DNA from: Babylonia areolata
Lineage: Eukaryota > Mollusca > Gastropoda > Neogastropoda > Buccinidae
Assembly (NCBI RefSeq): GCF_041734735.1
Contig: NC_134878.1
Coordinates: 19,492,702-19,556,701, forward strand
Direction: 5' to 3'
Length of the DNA stretch: 64,000 nt
Numbering within the stretch: position 1 is the stretch's first letter; each line of letters starts with the position of its first letter. Below the pieces are notes generated by a model. The model saw only the letters and a list, made by a program, of their open reading frames with translations, had not been told where the DNA came from and did not search any database. The position numbers and the translations under genes were made by a program. This document shows positions 34,501 through 48,071 of this stretch, piece after piece.

Positions 34501-37500
34501 GACTTTCAGCAAAGTGAAGCACACCCTGTGAACAGCCCTCACCACAGTAGTCACCAGCTGAGGTCTGTTGTGCCGTACCAGGCGAACAGCATTGAACACA
34601 TCCACCTCCCCATCGTTCTTCACCTGGTCGCAGCACATGTGCACCGCGCAGAAGATCCCACAGCGACTGGCCCCATCCCTGTGCCACAACAGTGGTTCAC
34701 ACAGCTGCATTTTTTATGATATTTTTTTTAGCACTTTTCAATGGTGCTGCAGGACTTTCCCACCCCACACACAAAGCCACATCCAGGCTGCTTCTGTCAC
34801 CGACACAGCGACTGCAGTGAACTGGCAACCATGGTGGCCTAGTGGTAAGACACTCAAATGAGAACCAAGTATCTACAGGTTTGAGCACCATATACAGACC
34901 AGGGTTTTTACCCCCCTCTCCACTAGACCATGAGTGGTGGTCTTGGTACTAGTCATTCGGAGGAGAAAATAAACTCTGGTCCCATGTGCAACATGTGCTT
35001 TGTGCATGTGAAAGAACCCAAAGTAACAAAAGGATTGTCTCAAACAAAAGTCTGCAGAAAAATATGATTTTGATAATATAACAAATACACTTGATACAGA
35101 AAAAAAAAAAAAGCCGGTGGCACTGCACTGTGGCAATGTGCTTTCCCCAGAAAGAGCAATCTGAATTTCACACAGACTACCTGTTGTGATATAAAGTAAC
35201 AATACAAGGGTTCAGATGCAATGGAGCACCAGCCAGTGAGGACCCTGTACTGATGTCAGGTCTTTTGGTGATATTTCGATCCCACATTCATAGGAAGGAC
35301 ATCACCTGCTGAACTGAGGTGAACTGGAACTTGTGTTTCATTAAGTGTGTAATGTGTGAATGCATGAGACAGAGCAGATAACCTGGGTCCATAACGCTGC
35401 AACTACTGATGACAATAACTGCTTGGTGAGCCATGGAAGGTAAGTTCCCTCTCTCATGTCATGACTGTCATGCCTTGCCATCCCCAATGCACCTGCTGGC
35501 AGAGTGAACCTCGGCACACAGTGTCTGTTTTACCACTGATGAGGCTGTTGATCATTTAGTGCCTCAATGTCTGTTTTACCACTGATGAGGCTGTTGATCA
35601 TTTACTACCTCAATATCTGTTTTACCACTGATGAGGCTGTTGATCATTTCCTACCTCAATATCTGTTTTACCACTGATGAGGCTGTTGATCATTTACTAC
35701 CTCAATATCTTTTTTACCACTGATGAGGCTGTTGATCATTTAGTACCTCAATGTCTGTTTTACCACTGATGAGGCTGTTGATCATTTAGTACCTCAATGT
35801 CTGTTTTACCACTGATGAGGCTGTTGATCATTTACTACCTCAATGTCTGTTTTACCACTGATGAGGCTGTTGATCATTTAGTGCCTCAATATCTGTTTTA
35901 CCAGTGATGAGGCTGTTGATCGTTTACTACCTCAATGTCTGTTTTACCACTGATGAGGCTGTTGATTATTTACTAACAAGAATCATCATGGTTTGATACT
36001 TTATGACTGGGCACACTTCCTGATATATCCCCAAGTCGCAAGAGATGCAAGACATCTGCAGTGCGGACAAAAGAAAAAAAAAAACAACCAAAAAATTGGA
36101 GTAACATTTTGAAAAATACATCCATGAAGTAGAGGAGACTGGATTGTACGCATGGCCCAACTATTCCCAGTATACTTAGGGCTGGCTATGCACAGCACAC
36201 GACTGAAAATTCAGGGCTTAAAAACAATGTTTGCATGCATGCGGCAATCACACAGGCACACATGCTCTCACACAAACATGAATGTGCACAAATCTCCTCC
36301 CCACTGACAGCACATAACTCCGGATCCCCCCTGCCCCCTATCCACCTCCCCACTGACAGCACATAACTCCGGATCCCCCCTGCCCCCTCCCCACTGACAG
36401 CACATAACTCCGGATCCCCCCTGCCCCCTATCCACCTCCCCACTGACAGCACATAACTCCGGATTCCCACTGCCCCCTCCCCACTGACAGCACATAACTC
36501 CGGATCCCCCCTGCCTCCTATCCACCTCCCCACTGACAGCACATAACTCCGGATCCCCCCTTCCCCCTCCCCACTGACAGCACATAACTCTGGATCCCCC
36601 CTGCCCCCTATCCACCTCCCCACTGACAGCACATAACTCCGGATCCCCCCTTTACCATATCCACCTCCCCACTGACAGCACATAACTCCGGATCCCCCCT
36701 CCCCACTGACAGCACATAACTCCGGATCCCCCCTTTCCCCTCCCCACTGACAGCACATAACTCCGGATCCCCCCTTCCCCCTCCCCACTGACAGCACATA
36801 ACTCCGGATCCCCCCTTCCCCCTCCCCACTGACAGCACATAACTCCAGATCCCCCCTGCACCCTATCCACCTCCCCACTGACAGCACATAACTCCGGATC
36901 CCCCCTTCCCCCTCCCCACTGACAGCACATAACTCCGGATCCCCCCTTCCCCCTATCCACCTCCCCACTGACAGCACATAACTCCGGATCCCCCCTGCCC
37001 CCTATCCACCTCCCCACTGACAGCACATAACTCCGGATCCCCCCTGCCCCCTATCCACCTCCCCACTGACAGCACATAACTCCGGATCCCCCCTGCCCCC
37101 TATCCACCTCCCCACTGACAGCGCATAACTCCAGATCCCCCCTTCCCCCTCCCCAGTGACAGCACATAACTCAGGATCCCCCCTGCACCCTATCCACCTC
37201 CCCACTGACAGCACATAACTTCAGATCCCCCCTGCACCCTATCCACCTCCCCACTGACAGCACATAACTCCGGATCCCCCCTGCACCCTATCCATCCCTC
37301 CACTCACTTGGACAGCACACAGATGGGGTTGAGGGGGTTGTTCTTTTGCTGCCACCCCTCGGCAGCCTCCAGGGTGGCCAGGAGGGACTTTGGGGGTAGG
37401 GCCACCCGCCCCTTGCTGGGTTTGCGGGTACCTCCCCCACACACCTGGAACATCTTCACCACCAAGTCGTCCTCTCGGATCTCACAGCCAGGTATGTTGG

Positions 37501-38346
37501 TCAGCATCTGAGGGAACACACCACTCGTAGAAATAATCCTGGGATATACACCAAAGGTAGAAAAAATCTTGGAATAACAAGTAGAAATAATCCTGGTGTA
37601 CACATCAGAGGTAGAAACGGTATGATATCTGAGGAAATATAAATGTACACCACAAGTAAAAATAATCCTGGTATGAGGAAATATACATCACAGGCAGAAA
37701 TAATCTTGACATGACTTTTGGGCTATGTGAAATCAGCTGATAAGAAAATATTTGAAATATTTCAAGTTATTTCTAAGTTCTAAGAGGGAATTTTGAATGG
37801 GCGCTAAATAAATAAACTTACTGTATTATCATCATCATTATTATTATTGCTATCATTCTCCTTCTTCCTCTTATCATTATTATGCATTGAGTAGTGATAA
37901 CTAATGTGACTTATGTATAATCAGCATCTGGTGGAACACATATCACCAAGAAACAATGCTGACGTGACTATTATCTTAATATTCAACATTTTGTCTTAAT
38001 ACACAGTGTGTAGAAATAATACTGGTGTGACTTGCGGATAATCAATAAACATCTAAGTCAATTAGAAGTATGTTTGTGCCCAACAATACATATGTATCAC
38101 AAACGATATAATATTATATGTTCTGAAAATGTTTGTTGGACTCTTATTAGTTTTATCAGTTATAAATACATATTTATCTCTCTCTCCCTCTCTACTTATA
38201 TCTATATAATTATCTATATATACATACACACTTGCTTTTGCTCACAAACATCATGCAAGTGTGGAACACAGGTGTGTGATGCAGTAAATTTTTATGCATA
38301 TATTTGTATGTGCATTCTGAGGATGAGCTCATGCATGCATATGCAT

Positions 38347-38399
<53 letters not shown>

Positions 38400-38978
38400 A
38401 AATGAGAGACATGGGGTGGGAGAAGACAGAGAATATATGTATGTGGTCAACATCAATTTCTCGGTAATGTAAAATGTCTCTACTTCCTGACTGGCCAAAA
38501 AGTTATGGTCCCTTTGTAACTGAAACAGTCTAAGTTTTGAAATAAAGATGTCTAAGAGGCTGTGGGCATGCAATAAAATAATGTGAAATATACGCTGAAT
38601 AAGTGCCATGACATTTCCTTTCTCAAAGAGCAACATGCATTTGATAACAAAGTAATTGACATGCACTATAATTAAGATAATCAGCGAGGTTGCCACAAAT
38701 TGTGGAAATATTTGTGTGCAAGTATGTCACTGCTTTTGCAATAATGTAGTTAAAGAGTGCAAACAACAATGTGGTTATATATTGTATCACTGTGCCTGAA
38801 TGACAGATCTATGGAAATAGGTAGTAGACATGTACTACTTCTATATACATTCTGATATACACAAAAAACCCAAATATTTTTAAAGAAAAAAAGTAAACAT
38901 TTTCAAATATCAGAAAAAGGTAGACATTCACTAAATTCAATGAAAATGCGCATGCATATATTTTTTTCAGATTAAGGG

Positions 38979-39029
<51 letters not shown>

Positions 39030-39156
39030 CAAGACAAGACAATGGTTTATTTGTTAGGCCTCTGGCCCATAACAAAGGAGTGGGCCACTAACAAAAATAT
39101 TACATAATGAATCAAATAGTGTGAATAATATATCAATGCGCATGTGAGAGAGAGAC

Positions 39157-39187
<31 letters not shown>

Positions 39188-39308
39188 CAAGACAAGACAA
39201 GACAATGGTTTATTTGTTAGGCCTCTGGCCCATAACAAAGGAGTGGGCCACTAACAAAAATATTACATAATGAATCAAATAGTGTGAATAATATATCAAT
39301 GCGCAAGT

Positions 39309-39368
<60 letters not shown>

Positions 39369-39486
39369 CAAGACAAGACAAGACAATGGTTTATTTGTTA
39401 GGCCTCTGGCCCATAACAAAGGAGTGGGCCACTAACAAAAATATTACATAATGAATCAAATAGTGTGAATAATATATCAATGCACA

Positions 39487-39524
<38 letters not shown>

Positions 39525-39655
39525 AGAGAGAGAGAGACAAGACAAGACAAGACAATGGTTTATTTGTTAGGCCTCCGGCCCATAACAAATGAGTGGGCCA
39601 CTAACAAAAATATTACATAATGAATCAAATAGTGTGAATAATATATCAATGCACA

Positions 39656-39703
<48 letters not shown>

Positions 39704-42700
39704 AGAGAAAGAGAGAGGGAGAGAAAGAGAGAGAAAGAGAGAGAAAGAAAGAGAGAGAGAGAGAGGGGGGGGGGAGGCACAGATAGAAAGTGAGAACTTA
39801 AAAGGCAAAGAAAAGAATGAAGTGTAGGCTGCTGCAAATTATATCATTTTTTGAGGACAAAGCTGCTCCAGAGGACCCCATCCAGTGACTCTGTCCACCC
39901 ATGGAGGACCTCATGTGTTAAGAGAATCCACCTCAAAACAGATATTCATGGCCTAGGTTTGAACCCCTGAAAAGGAAAAAAACAACAACCCCCCCCCCCA
40001 CCAGTTCTCTCCCCTAAACTGGACTGGTGGTCTTGGAGCATGTTTTTTTCAGTCAAACCTCAGTCAATGTTTAGAATGTTCTTTCAGATACAATGTAAGA
40101 GAATCCACTACAGTCATGGAATGCCTTTGACTAAAATTCATAACTGATTGATAAAAAAAATCTACACACCTCTGAAGAATGCTCATGCATTCTCAACAAG
40201 CAAGATTCAAGTTCAAATTTTGATTAAAAAAAATATCACGTAAAGTCTGAAATAACACAATGCAGTTCATACAAATGCAAAAAGTGGTATAAAAGTTCAT
40301 AAAACTGATTATACGTTTTAAGGAACAGAACACTATCTAAAACGCAAAATCCTTTTCCAGTAAACAAATATAAATGAAAGAACACTAGCACTGGTAGGAA
40401 AAAAAACCAACCAACCAACCAAACAGCAAAATAGCAGCCATTGTAACTATGTTGTATATCACTCTGCATTGAGACTTTATTCTACCTTTTATTTACATTT
40501 TGTTTACGTTTCAACTTTTCCTTTATTGACAGGTACTGAGTACAGGCTGTAAACACTACAGGGGAAGAAACTATATACCAGAAACAAATAAACTTGATAA
40601 CTCATTTTGACAACAAAAACTAATCTAAGTCTTTTCAACTCAGCTGATTACAAAAGCTGTTCTAGGGGTTTTCTTAGCTCAGCTGATATGAAAGCTATTC
40701 TATATGGGATTTCAAAACAAGTTAAAAACTGAGTTTAACAAGTCAATGTAAAAAATTCACACGCCAGGGTAAATGGGGAGGGGGGCAGAGATCATGACAC
40801 ACTCTCTTGTGTTCAGTCTTTAGTAATGGAAATTATACAGTTTCCTGGCTATTATAGCTCTCCAACATGAAGCCCAAGAGCAGTTTCTACCACTGTTAGC
40901 ACCAGTTGTAGAACGTTTCAGTGAATATCTGTCTCTTGTTAGCACCAGTTGTAAAACGTTTCAGTGAATATATGTCTCTTGTTAGCACCGGTTGTAAAAC
41001 GTTTCAGTGAATATCTGTCTCCTCTTTATTACTCATTTTTGCTTTTCCTGCCTTTCTCCTCTCTCTAAACCTTTCTCCCTCACTCTGCACCAGATAATCT
41101 CATAATGTGTGGACTCTTATGCACTTTCACTTGTTTTCTCACTCTCCCTCCCTCCACCATCATTCTTCACTGTATTTTATTCCAGCAGAAATAAATTCCT
41201 TTTTCCCTTTTAGATACACCCAAAACCCCTTAATGCACCAGCAAACATCTGACAAAATACTGTGAACACACATACTGTAATTTTCTTTTGCACCACTTTA
41301 TTAATGCCTGTTGCCATATGAAGCTGGTTTGTTGGATGAGATGTGATGACATAACAATTTTAAATTCAACTGTCTAATTCCTCTCTTAATCTGTTATTTT
41401 TTTAAATTTGATACTCACCATCAAGGATAACATTTCACTGCTGAAGATTTCATCAAGTGTATACACTGCTTGCTCCAGTTTATTGTTTTGTTTTTGTGAG
41501 AGAGATTTAACTGGCATTTACTATTCCCATGTAGTGTAGTTTTTTGCAAATGGCCTAATTTAGACAGTCAAGATATGTTTGGTCACTGTGGAAATACACA
41601 GAACTGTATTGAAGAATGTGATATTTGGAAGATACCCTTGACAGCAATATGCTTGAGAGCTCGTTGCAGTTGGAGTATTGTGCATGGAAAATGCAAGTTA
41701 AATGGTAACTAGCAGTGGTTAACCAATACACAACATTAAAGAGAAGTAACTCTCCATTTGCAATTGTACACAACTTTGAGTCAATGCTGCTTAAGCTGCT
41801 GATTCTGCAAGCACACACGTCATTAAAATGTACATAAGAACAAACCCAGACAGTTCCACTAAAAAAGGAAGCTCTGGGCTCGTCCTTATACCCATTACTG
41901 GATGTGCGCACAGCAACTATGACAAGAAATGTGCAGACACATTAGCTTTTATTCAAGACTGGCAGGCGTTATAATCCTGAATAGGCTACACAGAATATAC
42001 AGACCTGTGTGCATGCTGAATCGGCAGCAGAAGCAGCATTGATCTTTGTAAATGGAAAGAGTTACGTACTTTTCTATTGTTTAATACTTTAATTTCCTGG
42101 CCACAATGTTCTTTTAAAACCAATGAACAGCTTGTTTCCCCCCACCCACCTCCAACACTCCCCCTTTGCTGCCCATTATCTGCATTGTTTCAGTGGCATT
42201 ACCCCCATGCCATTCATTTCCAGTCCCATATACACGGCTACACCCAAGCTTATTCGTCACAGTCCCAGTGTCAGCACAAAGCTTGCGAAGTTTTAACTTT
42301 TATATTTCTTTCATGGGTATGCACTGTTGGACATTAAATAAATGAATGATAAGGACTATGTCACAAGCAATTTCATTTGCCCCAACAACTTATTCGTGTT
42401 TCTTATACTGGTCTGTCTTAACAATGATGTCCAGCATATGATTTGATATTGTGTTTGATGTGGACTGTTGTTTTTGTGTTCCAGGTGTGATGCTTGTAGA
42501 AGTTAAGTAATGTTCTATGACACCCCTTGAAAATCACTCCAAGTAATCCTGCTTGTGGTTGTAGGAGAGAGTGAGAATGCGTACACCTATCCAATGCTTG
42601 TATCTACCTTTCCCTTCATCCACCACCACCCCTTTATACATATGTAAACACTATAGATTACTTCAAGTGATTTTATCATTTTCACAGGGAATCTACAGCT

Positions 42701-45700
42701 GACTGCAAACAAGACCTAAATATAAATGCCATCAATACTCAAAGACTTTGTCAAGGGTGAAGACTGCACATTATTTCGTCTGATTTCATCACTTTGAGGG
42801 AAGGTATACCTAACAGGACACAAGAACTAAATATAAATGCTATCACTATTCCACAGACATTTTGGGAGGGGGTTCAGTTACATGGCAGGGCAGAAGATGA
42901 GAGAGACAGAGTGACAGACAGTGGGAGAGGGATCCAGGTCATATCACAAGACAGGCAGGTGACAATGCAGAGGTCTGGGGGAGGGGGATGACAGACAGAG
43001 AGAGAGGGGGGGTGGGGGTAGGGGGGGCAGGGGGGAGGAGGGACAGAGAAAGAAACAGAGGACAGAAGAGAAAGAAAACAGTGAAGACAGGAGAGAGAAA
43101 GAATGAGAGGAGAGAGAGAGAGAGAGAGAGGACACAAAGAGAGATACTTTTTCACACATATACATTCATATACAAATCCACACAAGGTACATCTCATTTC
43201 TGACCTAAGTCTACAAATCTACACTCCTCTATAACAATATTTTCCAATGAAGGAAAAAAATTTTTCCAGGGGTTTTAAACCAAAATTGAATATGATAATT
43301 ATTACACACACACTTACAGGATGCTAATTAACAGATTTTTTATCAGAAAAATAAAAATGCATGCAACAAATCAAGCAGACCAAGCAGCTAACAAGAAAAA
43401 CTAAAAAAAAAAGATATCATGAAAGGACTGTCAAGGAAAGAAAAATGGCGCAACTAAAATATAATTAGCAAAAAAAGAAAGAAAGAAAGGATAGTTTACC
43501 ATGGCACGGCGAGACACTTTGAACAGGTAGCCAGGGACATGATAGTCAAACTTGGGACACTGAAGAGCAGAAGAAAGGAGTTGACACTTGTATACACTAA
43601 ACAAAAACAAAAAACATATTGTACAAAGGCACAGCTTACAACATACATATAAAACCTGAACTAGACACTCAGCACAGTTCTGTGATCCTGATACTCACAT
43701 TCGCACCTCTGTGTGCTAGGACTTTTAAGGTTAAAAACCAAGTTTCTAACATGACAGAAAAATATCTTCTCCCACCTTTCCCTCCCCATTGTCTCTACCA
43801 ACCTTGCCAGAAAATCATAACTGTTTCCTTCTTCAGCTTAACATGAAGCCTTCCCTGCATTTCAGTCCCAGTCAAAATGATACTGTACAAAGTTAAAAAT
43901 CAAATCAGATTCAGCTGTGTTTAACAATATCCCTGCATATTCTGGTCAGGTCAGATTGTGAATAAGGTTCAAAATCCACCCAGGTACAACTACATTTTGA
44001 GTGAATAAAGTTTAAAACTAAATGCAATGTCATACATTTAAAAGATTAGTGTCTGTTAGTGTTATGGGCAGACACTCTGGCATACATTCTGCTGCTTACA
44101 AAAACAAATCATAGCCAAAACATCTACTCACACACATCAAGTCATCCTGGTACACACTCTTCAGCTGATCAATACATAATCCATTTACAAAATATTTCCC
44201 CATCACATATATTTTAAGCACATGCATATAAGAAATGATTCAAAGCATAATATCAACTGTGTGTCACATGAACAAGAAGCTTTAAATGCTTACATGATGT
44301 GGTATTTTGGTACTTCTTAGGTTTTAAAATGTCATTCCTCCCCACTTCCCACTTGCACACACACACACATACACAAAAACACACATACTCGCACACACAC
44401 ATACACACATGTGCGTAACTGTGCATAAATGCACATAGAGAAATATGTTGAACGATGAAGTATATTATTTTCAGGTCTGCCTGCATCTAGACTAGATTCA
44501 GTACATTCATTTTCCACAAAAAATGCAATTAAAAAAAAGAGGCAATTTGATCATACACCCCCCCCCCCCCAAACCCCCATTCTACATTTATCATATACTG
44601 ATATAATTAAAATTACTGTAAAAGAAATTTGTGTGTGCGCATGTGCACACATGCATTTGTCAATGTTCATGTGTTTGTGCATGTGGGTAAACTGGTATTC
44701 ATGCAGTGCGAGTGTATGTGTGTGTGCACAGTTGTTGGTCTGCTTGCTGACATAAACACAAAGTCTTCATGCTTCCAATTCAGCATGTTTCTACATAATT
44801 TGAACAAACAATTAAGACCATACTTTCATTTTCATAAATAACTAAATGCCTCAGTTTTTCAACAGTGACCATACTTTCATTTTCATAAATATCTAAATGC
44901 CTCAGTTTTTCAACAGTGACCATACTTTCATTTTCATAAATATCTAAATGCCTCAGTTTTTCAACAGAGCCCCTGTCATTGTTATCGACCATTATAATCA
45001 CCATTGTTGCATAAAACAATAAACACAAAATTATATTCAGTGTTTAGAATGAAATAGGTTGCACATATTCAGTGGTGAAACAATTAGACAATGGTGACCA
45101 CAAACAAAAATCATATGAAAAAGGTATCTCTCTCATTATAAACTGTGAAAAAAGCCAAATAACCAACAATTACCAAAAACTTGAAAAATCTACAACAAAC
45201 CTACACTGTCACCTTAAACTGTATTGTATAATATTTCATATGGCATGCTCATTATACAGAAGATAGTACTCTATGACCAGTTCCAAATGGTCATTGACTG
45301 TGATGATACAGTGGTCATCATGCATAGCAAACAGTGAAATATCCAATGAAATAAAAAAAAACCCAGAAAAGCATACTGAGAAGAAAATAATATTTGTATT
45401 GATGCAGGGAATAATCACATTGAAAAAGAGTCCATAACTGGAAAAGGGGATCATCACTTGGATAAAAAGGAGTCATAACAGACAGCTTTGTATTCCAGAG
45501 CTGTCATGTTTCTTAAAACGGACAGCATTGTATTCCAGAGCTGTCATGTTTCTTAAAACAGACAGCTTTGTATTCCAGAACTGTCATGTTTCTTAAAACG
45601 GACAGCATTGTATTCCAGAGCTGTCATGTTTCTTAAAACAGACAGCTTTGTATTCCAGAACTGTCATGTTTCTTAAAACAGACAGCTTTGTATTCCAGAG

Positions 45701-48021
45701 CTGTCAGCTTTGTATTCCAGAGCTGTCATGTTTCTTAAAACGGACAGCATTGTATTCCAGAGCTGTCATGTTTCTTAAAACAGACAGCTTTGTATTCCAG
45801 AGCTGTCATGTTTCTTAAAACAGACAGCTTTGTATTCCAGAGCTGTCGTGTTTCTTAAAACATAGAACAAGGGACTGAACAAAAAGTATTTGTTGGCAAG
45901 ATCAAGAGTAGCCGTGCTCCGTTATATGTTGACAGTAAAAGTAGCTCTTGCAAAAGTCATACTGAGACATTAGCAACACCTCAGGGACAACAAGAAGGGA
46001 ATCTGACTGAAGAAAGCAGTACCCAATGCTGGTGAAAATGGCTTTCAAAGGTTGAAGATGATAAATATTTTACTGCAATTTGTTTTGATGTGGCACTGTA
46101 CAAAATTCAGAAATTGTGGAACTGTACAAGGCTATCATTCTTCCTTTCCCCTTCCCCATGCCAGTTTGTGAAACTGAGCCTAAAAAAAACCCAATAACTA
46201 ACATTCCTTCATGCGAGGGAGTGAAAACCCAGAAATAAGTGCTGATATTTTTTGTTTCCCAGTTAATCACATGGCCCAACGAAAATCTGAAAATTTGTAA
46301 AGAGCCATGAATAAATGGTTAAAATAATGTTTGGTTTGTGAACAAACATCCAACCCTTGTCTCATTACACAGTGCAATGACATGCATACAGACACCCATG
46401 CGTCACACCATACATTCACATGCATGTGCGTGCATGGACTGACACACACTCGCAAGCACACGCCACACATTCAATCTCCAACATCTTTAATGTTTCTTAT
46501 TTGTTCTATCTCCATAGATTTCAATCATTTTAACTGTTTTGACACTGAAAGCAAGTTAGTGTAGCAAACATCTCTCCTAAGCTACTGATTAAGAGTTATA
46601 GTTGAAGTACTTTTTTCTGAAATAGTTCTTTGACCTCTACAGACCAAACACTCATTTCAAATGGAAATGCATGTAATATGATAGCAAGATCTTATAAAAG
46701 ACGATGAAAAAGGAAAATGTTGAGAATTAAAACAAGTAGTACAGACAGCAAAAAGTACACACAACATATGGCAATATAAGTCAAAAGATGACCATAACAA
46801 TACTAGCATTATACTGAATTTTCACAGTAAAGAAACTAAAAAGCACAAAATAAAAACAACAAAAGACAAAACCTGAAAACACAAACATTAAAAAACTCCA
46901 CAAACAGGAACACACATACATATGAAAATTAAAGCCATGTGTCTTTTATCAGTCATGTAGGAACAAAATTGTACGCATATAGAAAGTGGGCAAAAGATGA
47001 AACACACAAAGTTAAACAAAATAAAAATGAAATAGAAAATGAGATGAGAAATACTGGCAGAAAGTAAGGCATACCTTGTGAATGGCGAAAGCTCGGACGA
47101 TGACATTGGGATACTTGCCACAACCCAGGTAACGAACACTGATGGGACCATACCGCACCTCACAATCCAGCTCTTTAGGCCAGAAGCGAGGGTATGTCTG
47201 CACATAAATTATGAATATAATTATACTTCATACCTTATAGCCACTATTTCTGGTTATAGACCAAACTCTTAACCGAACTCTTAGTGCTTTACAAACATGG
47301 AGTCATCTGCACAACAGGCTGTCTACCTGGGTAGAGCCAACTGACAACTGCCTTTAATCGTTCACAGCTTCCTGTGTCATTCAGACTTCAGTCATGCGCA
47401 TCTGCACTTATATATTGAGTTGATTTTCCTTCAGAATTTTGCCATGGACTACACATTTGTTGCAGTGTGGTCCGATATGTATGCTGAGTGCATGCAGCAC
47501 ATAAGATCTCTGTTTATCGTCTCATCCAAACGACTTTCATCCAGACCACCACTCAAAGTCAAGTGGAGGAGAAGAAAATTCTAGAGAGCACAGGATTTGA
47601 TCCCGCATGCTAAGATTCTCTTGTTTCCTAAGTACACGCGTTACCACTTGGCCACTGCTCCACTAATTCTGATACTGGCTTTCAGATACTGTTCTGTCTT
47701 CCATTACTTCATCAGTGGTGCTGCCCTCACACTGCTTTTACTGGCTCTGTGCATTCACATCCAGACTACTATTTCATTTTACACTGCAAATGCTGGCAGA
47801 GCTACCACTGTCAAGCCACTTTGAAGCTACCTTTCAGAGGAGACTTCACTGCTCCTTCATCACCTGAGCAGCTCTTATGTCGATCTGTTCTGACTGGGCA
47901 TAAGCAAACCACTAGGTCCTGAAATATGCAACATAGTGATGACAAAAATAAAGGGGTCTAACAGATCAGTATACACACACACATGCATACAACATACATG
48001 TATACATACATCTCTCTCTAG

Positions 48022-48071
<50 letters not shown>

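Larger units (their letters stand above)
37508..43499 (-). other. RPTP intron between exons i and j
   Basis: About 6 kb of non-coding sequence holding GA runs, the four-unit repeat at 39026, a SINE relic, the 43-bp repeat, a SINE L fragment and a GA/GGG-rich stretch at 42890-43135. No extra exon is supported. Confidence 0.7.

Noticed and set aside
35522-35975. Hammerhead ribozyme, from CTGATGAG in every 46-bp unit
   Set aside because: The conserved GAAA arm and a pairing stem II are missing, so only one core piece is present by chance.
36186-36977. 263-codon frame on the - strand (CQWGG/GDPELCAVSG repeats)
   Set aside because: Repeat artefact of the minisatellite next to exon j. It lies in an intron and is not bounded by splice sites.
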